Assembly (NCBI GenBank): GCA_934277545.1 | Contig: CAKQUG010000012.1 | Coordinates: 1 to 22,855, forward strand | DNA length: 22,855 nucleotides | From: an uncultured Alphaproteobacteria bacterium | Lineage (GTDB): Bacteria > Pseudomonadota > Alphaproteobacteria > RF32 > CAG-239 | Direction of reading: 5' to 3' | Shown here: positions 13,820 through 21,653 of the stretch, one piece after another | How positions within the stretch are numbered: the stretch's first letter is position 1 | Layout: every line of letters starts with the position of its first letter | Program-made: the position numbers and the translations under genes | The notes under the pieces: model-generated | Databases searched by the model: none | What the model saw: the letters and a program-made list of their open reading frames with translations, nothing else | Told to the model about the DNA's origin: nothing

Positions 13820-14374
13820 CTAAAGCCGACTTAAAGCACTGTAAACGCCGTTCGGGCTGAAATTTTCCAACTCATCCGCTTCAATACGCAAATCATTGAG
13901 CAATTTATGAATCTTTTCACCACCCTGATTCGGCAGTTTTACCACCTCAAAATTGTCTGCCAGCATTTCTTCCCAACTGTCGGCAACACACAGGCATATT
14001 CCGCAAGTTTCCAAATCAGGCAGCCCAAGTTTTTCCAACACCGGCTGATGAGTAACAAAATGATAGTGGCGTTCGCTTTCTTCGGAATTTTGCAAAATAT
14101 TACTGATAAAGCTGCGAATCACAAAAGTTGACATATCTTCTTCCAGTTCTCTTTTCTCCAAAAGATGATTACAGCCCAGCCCCAAACCGCGGAATTTTGC
14201 CGTCATCGCCGCCCTTGGAATCGGCGAATAATAAACCGCGTCGCATTTTGGCAAAGTTTTCCGCAGCTCAACTCCACCCAAATAAGCCTCCAGCATGCTG
14301 GTGTGCTCAATCGCCGTGTTAATGCCATAGCGTCCGTGCCGCCCGAAACTCAAATAAACTCTATTATCGTCCAT
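13820..14374 (-). CDS. Histidine phosphatase superfamily protein
   Basis: The protein has 184 aa. G-R-H-G (11-14) supplies the phospho-accepting His13 with Arg12. Y-Y-S-P-I-P-R-A-A-M-T-A (48-59) holds the conserved Arg54. L-L-E-K-R-E-L-E-E-D (71-80) supplies the acid/base Glu, and F-V-T-H-Q (106-110) holds the second catalytic His109. These are the landmarks of the phosphoglycerate-mutase-like branch, which hydrolyses phosphomonoesters through a phosphohistidine. The substrate cannot be read from the sequence. It is the last gene of the operon, its start overlapping the end of terC by 11 nt, with a terminator after it. No signal peptide, so cytoplasmic. A SixA-like or sugar-phosphate role is possible but not shown. 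Confidence 0.85.
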   Translation of the reverse strand: MDDNRVYLSFGRHGRYGINTAIEHTSMLEAYLGGVELRKTLPKCDAVYYSPIPRAAMTAKFRGLGLGCNHLLEKRELEEDMSTFVIRSFISNILQNSEESERHYHFVTHQPVLEKLGLPDLETCGICLCVADSWEEMLADNFEVVKLPNQGGEKIHKLLNDLRIEADELENFSPNGVYSALSRL

Positions 14375-15338
14375 TGTCTGTTATTTCTTTCTTTTTAAAT
14401 AGTGAGAGTAATATACCGCCTGCCAGCAATCCGACAGTAACACTAAGCGACTGCCATTCTTCTACTTCAATACCTATGCGAGGTAAGAAAATTTTAATTC
14501 CGATAAAAATTAAAATAATTGAAATCGCCGGTTTAAGATATACAAACTTGCTGATAATCGCCGCCAACAAAAAGTAAAGTGCGCGTAAACCCAAAATAGC
14601 AAAAATGTTACTGGTATACACAATATACACATCTGTTGTTACCAAAAATATGGCCGGAATACTATCCAACGCAAACACCACATCCATGGTTTCTATAATC
14701 ACCAGTGCGAAAAACAGCGGAGTAATATAATGCTTACCGTCTTTTTTATAAAAGAAATGCTCGCCGTGAATTTCATGTGTTACATGAAAAATTTTAGAGA
14801 GCCATTTATATATTTTTGTATCCTGAATATTCCCCTGCTCTTCTTCCTTAGTCAAAAGCATTTTGACACCGGTATAAATTAAAAACGCTGAGAATATATA
14901 AAGAATCCAATGGAACTTAACCACCAAAGCATCGCCGACGCCGATTAAGATTCCGCGCATTACCAAAGCGCCTAAAATTCCCCAAAACAATACACGGTGC
15001 TGATACATTTTAGGCACGCCCAGTGCGGCAAAAATCATGGACATTACAAAAATATTGTCCATAGACAGGCTTTTTTCAAGCAAATAACCGGTAAAATAAT
15101 CCATACCTTTTTTGACACCGTCTTCATACATTACAAACACGCCGAACAGCAAAGCAGCAGCCACATAGGCAATGCAAATCCACAAAGTGTGCCAAAAATG
15201 CGGCTCTTCATTTTTTCGGTTAAATAAAAATAAATCCGCAGCAAGCAGCAAAAAAACAACAACTCCGAAGCTGCTCCACAGTAAAGCCGGCGACATTGCC
15301 GGATGATTAACAAAACTTTGTATTAAATTTTCTAACAT
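14364..15338 (-). CDS. terC: TerC/Alx-family integral membrane protein (probable metal exporter)
   Basis: The protein has 324 aa with about nine hydrophobic segments. Family motifs with acidic residues inside the membrane are present: A-A-D-L-F-L-F-N-R (33-41), S-L-S-M-D-N-I-F-V (90-98), I-I-E-T-M-D-V-V-F-A-L-D-S-I-P-A and S-N-I-F-A-I-L-G-L-R-A-L-Y-F. These define the TerC/Alx family, whose characterised members act in Mn2+ export or metal loading of exported enzymes and in tellurite resistance. No other ter genes are nearby, so a general metal role is likelier than tellurite resistance. The start overlaps the galE stop by 7 nt and the end overlaps the phosphatase start by 11 nt, which indicates one translationally coupled operon. 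The ribosome site is weak, consistent with coupling. Confidence 0.92.
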   Translation of the reverse strand: MLENLIQSFVNHPAMSPALLWSSFGVVVFLLLAADLFLFNRKNEEPHFWHTLWICIAYVAAALLFGVFVMYEDGVKKGMDYFTGYLLEKSLSMDNIFVMSMIFAALGVPKMYQHRVLFWGILGALVMRGILIGVGDALVVKFHWILYIFSAFLIYTGVKMLLTKEEEQGNIQDTKIYKWLSKIFHVTHEIHGEHFFYKKDGKHYITPLFFALVIIETMDVVFALDSIPAIFLVTTDVYIVYTSNIFAILGLRALYFLLAAIISKFVYLKPAISIILIFIGIKIFLPRIGIEVEEWQSLSVTVGLLAGGILLSLFKKKEITDNGR

Positions 15339-16306
15339 TTTTCAATATTCCAAACAGTTTTCACAATTTCATCTATATCGGTATATTTGGCACGCCACCC
15401 CAAAACCCGGGCCGCTTTTGTACTGGTTGCGACCACGGCTGCCGGGTCTCCGGCACGGCGCGGAGCAAAATCATAATTTACTTTTTTGCCGCTTACCCGT
15501 TCCACCGACTTAATAATTTCCAAAACCGAAGTCCCTTTTTCCGTTCCCAGATTTATAACCTGAGAATCGCCGTCCGCCAGCAATTTTTTAATTGCCAACA
15601 CATGAGCATCTGCTAAATCTTCAACATGAATATAGTCGCGCACGCAGGTGCCGTCCGGCGTATCATAGTCATTACCGAAAACATGCAGAATATCACGCTT
15701 GCCAGTAATTGTCTCCATTATCAGCGGCAAAAGATTTTGCGGATTTTTTTCTTTGCCGAGAATACTTCCGTCTGCGGCATAACCTACCGCATTAAAATAA
15801 CGCAAAGCAATGTAATGAAAATCTTTGATTTGGCTGTACCAGTTCATTACCTGTTCTATCGCCATTTTAGTGTAGCCGTAAAAGCTCATAGGATTAAGCG
15901 GATGATTTTCATCTAAAGGCAGATATTGCGGCATACCGTAAACTGCCGAAGTAGAAGAAAAAACAACATTTTTAACTCCGGCGTTCAGCATTGCATTAAA
16001 AATATTGATAGAACCGCTGATATTATTTTGCGAATAAAGCTGCGGATTTTCCATAGACTCGCCCACCGCTTTTTTGGCGGCAAGATGGATAACGGCGTCA
16101 AAGCCGCCTTTCATAACTTTTTCCAAATGTGCAAAATCCAAAATATCGCCTTCGACCAACTCCGCTTCTTGAGCTAAATTACAAATCTGTCCGGTAGAAA
16201 AATTGTCATACACGGTTACGGCAAAATTTTCACGCAGCAACGCTTTCACCACATGGCTGCCGATATAGCCGGCACCACCGATAACCAAAATTTTTTTATT
16301 CGCCAT
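15332..16306 (-). CDS. galE: UDP-glucose 4-epimerase
   Basis: The protein has 324 aa, near the usual 330-340. It is an extended SDR enzyme with the NAD-binding G-G-A-G-Y-I-G-S-H motif (10-18), S-S-T-S-A-V-Y-G (117-124) giving the catalytic Ser/Thr, and S-F-Y-G-Y-T-K (141-147) with the Y143-x3-K147 pair. R-R-A-G-D-P-A in the C-terminal third matches the UDP-sugar-binding region. GalE interconverts UDP-glucose and UDP-galactose in the cytoplasm and feeds surface polysaccharides or galactose use. A related 4-epimerase on UDP-GlcNAc is possible. I chose the ATG at 16306 because AGGAGA lies 6 bp before it; a TTG one codon upstream is less likely. It heads a three-gene operon with terC and a phosphatase and is divergent from dnaB. 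A perfect 17-bp palindrome lies just upstream. Confidence 0.92.
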   Translation of the reverse strand: MANKKILVIGGAGYIGSHVVKALLRENFAVTVYDNFSTGQICNLAQEAELVEGDILDFAHLEKVMKGGFDAVIHLAAKKAVGESMENPQLYSQNNISGSINIFNAMLNAGVKNVVFSSTSAVYGMPQYLPLDENHPLNPMSFYGYTKMAIEQVMNWYSQIKDFHYIALRYFNAVGYAADGSILGKEKNPQNLLPLIMETITGKRDILHVFGNDYDTPDGTCVRDYIHVEDLADAHVLAIKKLLADGDSQVINLGTEKGTSVLEIIKSVERVSGKKVNYDFAPRRAGDPAAVVATSTKAARVLGWRAKYTDIDEIVKTVWNIEKC

Positions 16307-16325
16307 CAAATGTCTCCTTTTGAGA

Positions 16326-16342
16326 TAAAATAGCCTATTTTA
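16326..16342. promoter_or_regulatory. Perfect 17-bp palindrome in the galE-dnaB divergent region
   Basis: TAAAATAG-C-CTATTTTA is an 8-1-8 inverted repeat, 20 bp upstream of the galE ATG. Its shape suits a dimeric repressor site. It differs in sequence from the operator before perR, so if functional it belongs to another regulator. AT-rich DNA makes chance palindromes more likely, and it could also be a weak hairpin. Confidence 0.4.
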
Positions 16343-16358
16343 ACAAAACCGCTAATTT

Positions 16359-16376
16359 TTATACCCATTATCCACA
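16359..16376 (+). promoter_or_regulatory. Two abutting DnaA-box-like 9-mers upstream of dnaB
   Basis: TTATCCACA (16368-16376) is a perfect match to the DnaA box TTATNCACA. It is immediately preceded by TTATACCCA (16359-16367), an 8/9 match in the same orientation. The pair lies 87 bp before the dnaB start, in the divergent region with galE. DnaA control of dnaB transcription is a reasonable inference. Confidence 0.55.
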
Positions 16377-16462
16377 GGATAAAAAATATTTCAGTCCCAT
16401 TTCAAGATATTTTTTATTATAACAAAGAAAATTTTATAAAAGTGTTAAAAAAGAGGACTCCC

Positions 16463-17935
16463 ATGGAAAAACTGGACGCCACCCGCCTACCAAAGAATAT
16501 TGAAGCCGAACAAGCCTTAATCGGCGCTATTTTAGCAAACAACAAAGCCTTTGAAAAGGTTTCGGAATTTTTGAAAGCGGTGCATTTTGCCGACTCAACC
16601 CACCAAAAGATTTTTGACGTGATGTCAAAACTCATTACCAAAGGGCACGTCGCCGACGTTATCACGCTGAAAAATTATTTTGAGCAGGAAGGAACCCTGA
16701 ATGAAGTCGGCGGATTTCCGTATTTGGTAAAACTGGCAGAAAGCGCCTCGCCTTTAACCAACGTTGAATATTACGCCCAATTTATTTATGACAAATATCT
16801 GCGCCGAGAACTGATTAACACAGGCTATGAAATTGTCAATCACGCATTGGAAGAAAGTATTGATTCCTCGGCAACCGATCAAATCGAAAGCGCCGAAAAA
16901 ATGCTGTACACGCTTTCCGATCAAGGCGACGCGCAAGGCGGTTTTGTGGATTTTTCCACCGCTTTGGGCTCATCTTTAGCCGCTATTGAAAAGGCCTATC
17001 AGAAAGAAGGTAAAATTTCCGGCACGCCGACCGGCTTAAACAAGCTGGATTACCGAATCGGCGGCTTAAACGACTCCGACTTGATTATTTTAGCCGGACG
17101 ACCTGCCATGGGTAAAACCGCTTTAGCCACCAACATAGCTTATAATGTGGCCGAATATTATTCCCGCGATAAAGAGACTCCGCCGGAGAATCGGGGGGTG
17201 GCGTTTTTCTCTCTTGAAATGTCCGCCGACCAGCTGGCGTCGCGTATTCTTTCCACCGTTACCCAAACCTCAAGCCAAAAAATGCGCAACGGCGAGCTTG
17301 ACGCTTCGGAATTTATGCGAATCGCCGCGGCGGTTAAAGAACTGGCTAACATTCCGCTTTATATAGACGACACTCCGGGCGTTACCATCAACGCCATCCG
17401 CACCCGCGCCCGCCGCTTGAAACGCAGCAAGGGCTTGGGACTGATTGTGATTGACTATATTCAACTTATTTCCGGCTCCAACAACAAACGCAACGAAGGC
17501 AACCGCGTGCAGGAATTATCTGAAATTTCCCGCGGGCTGAAAATTTTGGCCAAAGAGCTCAAAGTTCCGGTTATCGCCCTTTCACAATTAAACCGCGGCG
17601 TGGAAATGCGCGATGACAAACGCCCGGTAATGTCCGACTTGCGCGAATCCGGCTCTATCGAGCAAGATGCCGATATTGTAATGTTTGTGTTCCGTGAAAA
17701 CTATTACATTCATAACGCCGAACCGAAACAGCAGGAAGGAGACACGCCGGAAAAATTCCAAAAGAAGCATGAAGAGTGGGTACAGCGCGACCGTGAAACC
17801 GCCAATATCGCCGAAGTTATTATCGGCAAACAGCGTCATGGTCCGACCGGTACGGTAAAACTGTTTTGGAACGGCGAATTCGCCCAGTTCGGTAATTTGG
17901 CGGAAGAAGATAAAATGGCGGAGAAACGCGGCTGA
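16463..17935 (+). CDS. dnaB: Replicative DNA helicase DnaB
   Basis: The protein has 490 aa. The N-terminal helical domain (about 10-110; I-E-A-E-Q-A-L-I-G-A-I-L) binds primase DnaG. After a linker, the RecA-like C-terminal domain has Walker A G-R-P-A-M-G-K-T (212-219), F-F-S-L-E-M-S, Walker B L-G-L-I-V-I-D-Y-I-Q-L-I, S-Q-L-N-R motif 3, D-L-R-E-S-G-S-I-E-Q-D-A-D and a C-terminal K-Q-R-H-G-P-T-G-T with the arginine finger. The hexamer unwinds DNA 5' to 3' on the lagging-strand template at the fork. I chose the ATG at 16463 because GAGG lies 6 bp before it; a GTG 21 bp upstream is in frame but poorly placed. Codons are GCC/GAA/AAA-rich, a useful host reference. The stop overlaps the next gene start (TGATG). 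DnaA-box-like sites lie upstream. Confidence 0.97.
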   Translation: MEKLDATRLPKNIEAEQALIGAILANNKAFEKVSEFLKAVHFADSTHQKIFDVMSKLITKGHVADVITLKNYFEQEGTLNEVGGFPYLVKLAESASPLTNVEYYAQFIYDKYLRRELINTGYEIVNHALEESIDSSATDQIESAEKMLYTLSDQGDAQGGFVDFSTALGSSLAAIEKAYQKEGKISGTPTGLNKLDYRIGGLNDSDLIILAGRPAMGKTALATNIAYNVAEYYSRDKETPPENRGVAFFSLEMSADQLASRILSTVTQTSSQKMRNGELDASEFMRIAAAVKELANIPLYIDDTPGVTINAIRTRARRLKRSKGLGLIVIDYIQLISGSNNKRNEGNRVQELSEISRGLKILAKELKVPVIALSQLNRGVEMRDDKRPVMSDLRESGSIEQDADIVMFVFRENYYIHNAEPKQQEGDTPEKFQKKHEEWVQRDRETANIAEVIIGKQRHGPTGTVKLFWNGEFAQFGNLAEEDKMAEKRG

Positions 17936-18315
17936 TGAATAAAGACTTGTCAAGCATAACCCCGGACGAGTGGGAGGCAATTTGCCGGCGCTGCGGTCGT
18001 TGCTGCTTATTAAAACTGCAAGACGACGAAACGGAAGAAATTTATTACACCAACGTAATCTGCCGATATTACGATATTGAAAAGAATCTTTGCACCGTGT
18101 ATGATAAACGCTGTGAATTGGTGCCGGAATGTTTGAAGCTGACACCGCAAAATGTTGATAAAATCAGCTGGATGCCCCAAGCCTGCGCCTATCGCAAATT
18201 GTTTGATAAAAACTATAAAGAGCAAAATGTTTTACCCTTGCAAGGACGTGTGATTTCGGAAGCATTGGTCAGCGAAGACGAACTTGAAGACCATATAACG
18301 GACGAGGAAATTTAA
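17935..18315 (+). CDS. YcgN/YkgJ-type cysteine-cluster protein, copy 1
   Basis: The protein has 126 aa. W-E-A-I-C-R-R-C-G-R-C-C-L-L-K-L (13-28) gives C17, C20, C23 and C24, followed by C43-R, C53, V-P-E-C66 and P-Q-A-C84-A-Y-R. This is the cysteine pattern of the UPF0260 (YcgN) / YkgJ zinc- or iron-chelating domain family, whose biochemical role is not established. The protein is shorter than the usual ~150 aa and lacks the W-H-P-L segment seen in copy 2. It starts in the dnaB stop (TGATG) and ends in the start of copy 2 (TAATG), so all three are translationally coupled. The link to replication is positional only. Confidence 0.85.
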   Translation: MNKDLSSITPDEWEAICRRCGRCCLLKLQDDETEEIYYTNVICRYYDIEKNLCTVYDKRCELVPECLKLTPQNVDKISWMPQACAYRKLFDKNYKEQNVLPLQGRVISEALVSEDELEDHITDEEI

Positions 18316-18818
18316 TGAGCGAGCCGAATTTAAACGAATCCGAATTTAACCCGCAGCAGCGTGTTGACGAGTCTAAAAAACTTGAACCGGAATTTTGGAA
18401 ACATAAAAAACTCGACGAGCTGAATGACGAGGAATGGGAAGCACTATGCGACGGCTGCGGCAAATGCTGCTTGAACAAAATAGAAATAAAAGGAAAGATT
18501 CATTTCACTCGCGCCTGCTGCCGTTTTTTAGACTGCAAAACCTGTTTGTGCAAAATTTATGAGCATCGTTTTGAAGCTATGGACGACTGCCGAAAAATCG
18601 ACCTTGCCGCGGTGCGGGAAAAACCGCGCTGGCTGCCGAAAACCTGTGCTTATTGGCTTTTGGACAACGGTTACGATTTGCCGGAATGGCATCCGCTGAT
18701 TACAGGACGCGCCGACAGTGTGAAAAACGCCGGTATGGATTTAAGCAACCGCGAGCTGATTAACGAAACAAAGGTTAAAGACTATGAAGATTACATTGTT
18801 GACTGGCAAGACCTTTGA
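18315..18818 (+). CDS. YcgN/YkgJ-type cysteine-cluster protein, copy 2
   Basis: The protein has 167 aa. After a polar N-terminal extension of about 40 residues it has W-E-A-L-C-D-G-C-G-K-C-C-L-N-K, then R-A-C-C-R-F-L-D, C-L-C-K-I-Y, D-D-C-R-K, L-P-K-T-C-A-Y-W and L-P-E-W-H-P-L-I-T-G. This is a closer match to the UPF0260 YcgN pattern than copy 1. The two proteins share domain order but are clearly diverged, so the duplication is old. Family function is unknown; the cysteines could bind Zn or an Fe-S centre. Start and stop overlaps show coupling with copy 1 upstream and with the YgjP-like gene downstream (35-nt overlap). Confidence 0.88.
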   Translation: MSEPNLNESEFNPQQRVDESKKLEPEFWKHKKLDELNDEEWEALCDGCGKCCLNKIEIKGKIHFTRACCRFLDCKTCLCKIYEHRFEAMDDCRKIDLAAVREKPRWLPKTCAYWLLDNGYDLPEWHPLITGRADSVKNAGMDLSNRELINETKVKDYEDYIVDWQDL

Positions 18819-19494
18819 TATTAAAGAAGCCGTTGGCATGGACATAAAAGTTGTGCAATCGGCAAGTTCAAAAAAACTAATTTTACACATAGATAATAAA
18901 GAGCGTATACCGGTTTTATCTATTCCGAAATATTGCACCAGAAAACGTGCCGTAAATTTTGTAAACGAAAATATGGACTGGATTTTGGAAACGCTGAAAA
19001 AACTGCCGGAACGCAAATATTTCAGCGACGGCGAAACAATTTCACTGTTCGGACAAAATGTTATGATTTCACACCAGCCGAACGCCCGCTGCGGCGTTCG
19101 ATTAGACGGAAGTATTCTGATTGTTTCCGGAGGGGCTGAATTTTTACACCGACGGATAAAAGACTATATACGCAAAACAGCCGAAGAGGAATTTTATAAA
19201 TTATCAACGCCGCTTGCAGACAAAATCGGTTGCAAAATCAACGGAATCTGCATAAAAGACACAAAATCACGCTGGGGCAGCTGTTCAACACTAAACAACA
19301 TAAACTACAACTGGAGAATAGCGCTGGCTCCCCAATATGTGATTGACTATTTAATGGCACATGAAGTTGCACACCTAAAGCACCAAAATCATTCTGCAAA
19401 TTTTTGGCAATGCGTGGCCGGACTTTATCCCGATTGGCAAAAAGGACGTGATTGGCTTCAAAAAAGCGGACGTTTGCTATATACTTATTTTTAA
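18784..19494 (+). CDS. YgjP-like zinc metallopeptidase (SprT/DUF45 type)
   Basis: The protein has 236 aa. The C-terminal half has S-R-W-G-S-C-S (162-168), N-W-R-I-A-L-A-P-Q-Y-V-I-D-Y-L and the zinc motif H193-E-V-A-H197, with a further ligand region at N-H203-S-A-N-F-W. This is the signature of the YgjP/DUF45 family, predicted metal-dependent proteases whose substrates are unknown. The N-terminal half has the family beta region (K-K-L-I-L-H-I-D). The ATG at 18784 has AAGG 9 bp upstream and lies inside the preceding gene. An internal ATG at 18838 would also keep the whole domain. It is the last gene of the dnaB cluster; no terminator is obvious after it. Confidence 0.88.
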   Translation: MKITLLTGKTFDIKEAVGMDIKVVQSASSKKLILHIDNKERIPVLSIPKYCTRKRAVNFVNENMDWILETLKKLPERKYFSDGETISLFGQNVMISHQPNARCGVRLDGSILIVSGGAEFLHRRIKDYIRKTAEEEFYKLSTPLADKIGCKINGICIKDTKSRWGSCSTLNNINYNWRIALAPQYVIDYLMAHEVAHLKHQNHSANFWQCVAGLYPDWQKGRDWLQKSGRLLYTYF

Positions 19495-19567
19495 GATTTT
19501 TCTGTTATATACATACCTGATTTTAAATTTTGAAACATTTTGTTGCCAAAATTTATCGCAATATTGC

Positions 19568-19596
19568 TTGACTATTAAATTTTATAGCTCTAAAGT
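19568..19596 (+). promoter_or_regulatory. Candidate promoter of the opacity-type barrel gene
   Basis: TTGACT (19568-19573) is followed after 17 bp by TAAAGT (19591-19596). The -35 is good and the -10 weak. The leader would be about 55 nt, ending in AGAAGGA 7 bp before the ATG. Confidence 0.4.
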
Positions 19597-19659
19597 GGCT
19601 TTGTTACAATACGAATAGTAATATTGTTGTTCAAAAGTAATATTTAGAAGGAATAAACT

Positions 19660-20265
19660 ATGAAAAAATTTTTGTTATTGGCCGGTGTTGCCTCTTTACT
19701 CAGCGTTAATGCGCAAGCTGAAGTAAATCAATACGTATCTGGCAAAATTTCTTATGACTTCAACAAAGTAAACATGAAAGCTGCTGAAGCTGATCAACCA
19801 GAATTAACTCGTGAAAAAGCAAACAAAGAATTGTTTGGCACACACGTTGCTTATGGTGTTCAAGCCGGTTATGTTCGTGGTGAATTGGAATTGAACAATT
19901 CTCGTGACATCAAAAGAAATTACTTTGATGAATATGGTGTAAATCACTTCAGACTTTATAAACACTCTGTAATGGCCAATGCTTATTTTGACTATTTGAC
20001 ATGCACTCCATGGACTCCTTATGTTGGTGCTGGTATCGGTTCTGCTTATTTGAAAGCTGATGACGGCGAACAGGCTAAATCTGTTTACAATTTGGCTTGG
20101 CAAGTTATGGCCGGTTTGACATACGACATCAACTCTCACTGGACTTTGGATGCCGGTTACCGTTATGCTGACTTGGGTCGTATCCGTAAAAACTCTGGTG
20201 ACAGCGTTGCTAAATTGACAGCTCGCGACCATGAAATTATGCTCGGTGTTAGATACACTTTCTAA
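19660..20265 (+). CDS. Small outer-membrane beta-barrel protein (opacity/Omp25-like)
   Basis: The protein has 201 aa. The signal peptide M-K-K-F-L-L-L-A-G-V is cut after A-Q-A at residue 20. The mature protein is about 180 residues of alternating strands, with landmarks of the eight-strand opacity/OmpA-like barrels: T-P-W-T-P-Y-V-G-A-G-I-G-S-A-Y, L-A-W-Q-V-M-A-G-L-T-Y-D-I-N and W-T-L-D-A-G-Y-R-Y-A-D-L-G. It ends I-M-L-G-V-R-Y-T-F, the C-terminal Phe recognised by the barrel-assembly machinery, in contrast to the barrel protein at 10054. A strong ribosome site (AGAAGGA) and frequent GGT/GCT/CGT codons suggest high expression. Likely an abundant host surface protein. It is monocistronic with its own terminator. 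Confidence 0.85.
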   Translation: MKKFLLLAGVASLLSVNAQAEVNQYVSGKISYDFNKVNMKAAEADQPELTREKANKELFGTHVAYGVQAGYVRGELELNNSRDIKRNYFDEYGVNHFRLYKHSVMANAYFDYLTCTPWTPYVGAGIGSAYLKADDGEQAKSVYNLAWQVMAGLTYDINSHWTLDAGYRYADLGRIRKNSGDSVAKLTARDHEIMLGVRYTF

Positions 20266-20285
20266 TTTTAACGAATTAGAGTTTA

Positions 20286-20317
20286 AAAGACGGTGCTTTG
20301 TGCATCGTCTTTTTTTA
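20286..20317 (+). terminator. Intrinsic terminator of the opacity-type barrel gene
   Basis: AAAGACGGTGC (20286-20296) pairs with GCATCGTCTTT (20302-20312), 11 bp with one G-U, and is followed by a T-run. Confidence 0.9.
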
Positions 20318-20328
20318 TTTGCCGCAAT

Positions 20329-20380
20329 GTTACAAAACCGTAACTTTTTGTGTGTTGCACCGATAGCGGAATCGGTGTAA
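20329..20380 (+). other. Two hairpins in the leader of the aminotransferase gene
   Basis: GTTAC/GTAAC (20329-20333 / 20340-20344) is followed by TTGCACCGAT/ATCGGTGTAA (20355-20364 / 20371-20380), a 10-bp stem with one wobble and a 6-nt loop. They lie between the previous terminator and the ribosome site. They could be an RNA leader element or operator; no known riboswitch is recognised. Confidence 0.35.
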
Positions 20381-20422
20381 CCTGCAAGGCAGTTAAAAAC
20401 ATTTTTATAAGGAAGATATATT

Positions 20423-21583
20423 ATGACAAATAAACCATCTACCAAAATCAACTTGTTTGACTGCGCAACTGCTCAAAAAGTTATTGGTCAGGAAAAATTT
20501 TTAGACTCTTTCAAAACAATTTTAAATCATGGCGCATATTGCCAAGGCCCGGAAACTAAAGAATTAGATGAAAAATTAGCAAATTTTGCCGGTACAAAAT
20601 ATTGCTCAACCTGCGGTTCCGGCACCGATGCCCTTACTCTTGCCCTAATGGCTTGGGGTGTAAAATCCGGAGATGCCGTATTTGTATCTTCATTCACATT
20701 CGTAGCATCAGCCGAAGCTCCGGTTTTGCTTGGTGCAACCCCAATTTTTGTAGATTCCGACCCGAATACTTATAATATGAATCCGGAAGATTTGAAAAGA
20801 GCTATTGCCGAAGTTAAAAAAGAAGGCAAATTAAACCTCAAAGCCGTTGTTGCCGTTGATATTTTCGGCTCTCCGTGCAACTATGATGAAATTTGCAAAA
20901 TTGCCCATGAAAACGGCATGAAAGTTTTGTCTGACTCTTGCCAGTCTTTCGGTTCTATTTATCACGGAAAACACGCAGGTTCTATCGCTGACATGACAGC
21001 AACATCATTCTACCCGACAAAACCATTGGGCTGCTACGGTGACGGCGGTGCTGTGTTTACTAATAACAACGAAGAAAACGAATTGGTTAAATCCTGCCGC
21101 GTTCACGGTATGAGCCCGGAAGACCACTACGACAACGTTCGTTTGGGTATGACCGGCCGTATGAACTCTTTCCAAGCTGCAGTTTTACTCCTGAAATTGA
21201 CAGTATTTGAACAAGAATTGAAAGACCGCTACAAAGTTGCAAAACGCTATGACGAAGAATTAAGCCCTTACTTTAACAAACAGCAGATTTTACCAAACTG
21301 CCAATCCGCATACGCTTTGTATACAATCAACTGCGAAGACCGCGATGAGTTGATGGATTATTTGAAAGCCAACGGCATTCCTTGCGGCGCTTACTATCCT
21401 CGTCCGGTTAATACTCAAACAGCATACGCAAAATGGAACAATCGTTCTTTGCCGGTTTGCGAAAAACTTTCTAAAACCGTTTGCAGTATTCCTATGACTC
21501 CTTACTTAACAGAAGAAGAGCAGTCATACGTTATCAGCAAGATGAACGAATTTGCAGCTGAAAAAATGAAAAAAGCTGCTTAA
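20423..21583 (+). CDS. DegT/DnrJ/EryC1/StrS-family PLP sugar aminotransferase
   Basis: The protein has 386 aa. The PLP-binding lysine is Lys200 in S-F-Y-P-T-K-P-L-G. D-S-C-Q-S-F-G-S provides Asp171, which contacts the pyridine nitrogen. G-S-G-T-D-A-L (65-71) forms the phosphate-binding turn, and G-D-G-G-A-V-F-T-N (206-214) and G-M-T-G-R-M-N-S-F-Q-A-A are further family motifs. The family transfers an amino group from glutamate to a keto sugar-nucleotide, making aminosugars for O-antigen, capsule or glycoprotein glycans. The sequence resembles the WbpE/WlbC-like subgroup acting on UDP-3-keto sugars, but substrate assignment is a guess. AAGGAAG lies 7 bp before the ATG. No sugar-biosynthesis partner is adjacent; galE at 15332 is the nearest sugar-nucleotide gene. 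Confidence 0.92.
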   Translation: MTNKPSTKINLFDCATAQKVIGQEKFLDSFKTILNHGAYCQGPETKELDEKLANFAGTKYCSTCGSGTDALTLALMAWGVKSGDAVFVSSFTFVASAEAPVLLGATPIFVDSDPNTYNMNPEDLKRAIAEVKKEGKLNLKAVVAVDIFGSPCNYDEICKIAHENGMKVLSDSCQSFGSIYHGKHAGSIADMTATSFYPTKPLGCYGDGGAVFTNNNEENELVKSCRVHGMSPEDHYDNVRLGMTGRMNSFQAAVLLLKLTVFEQELKDRYKVAKRYDEELSPYFNKQQILPNCQSAYALYTINCEDRDELMDYLKANGIPCGAYYPRPVNTQTAYAKWNNRSLPVCEKLSKTVCSIPMTPYLTEEEQSYVISKMNEFAAEKMKKAA

Positions 21584-21601
21584 TTTACGGCTTGCAACAT
21601 T

Positions 21602-21642
21602 AAACCCCGCTAAAGCACTTGCTTTGACGGGGTTTATTTTAT
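21602..21642. terminator. Terminator between the aminotransferase and prepilin genes
   Basis: AAACCCCG (21602-21609) pairs with CGGGGTTT (21628-21635), with an inner stem AAAGC/GCTTT. ATTTTAT follows on the plus strand. It may also end the converging prepilin transcript, though the minus-strand T-run is poor. Confidence 0.85.
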
Positions 21643-21653
21643 CAACCGGTATT

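Noticed and set aside
14364..15338. Tellurite-resistance operon
   Set aside because: Only a TerC-family gene is present, in an operon with galE and a phosphatase. terA, terB, terD and terE are absent, so a metal-export role is likelier.
19804..20451. A 215-codon minus-strand frame opposite the opacity-type barrel gene
   Set aside because: The opposite strand has a signal peptide, barrel pattern, ribosome site and terminator. The antisense frame has none of these and crosses that terminator.
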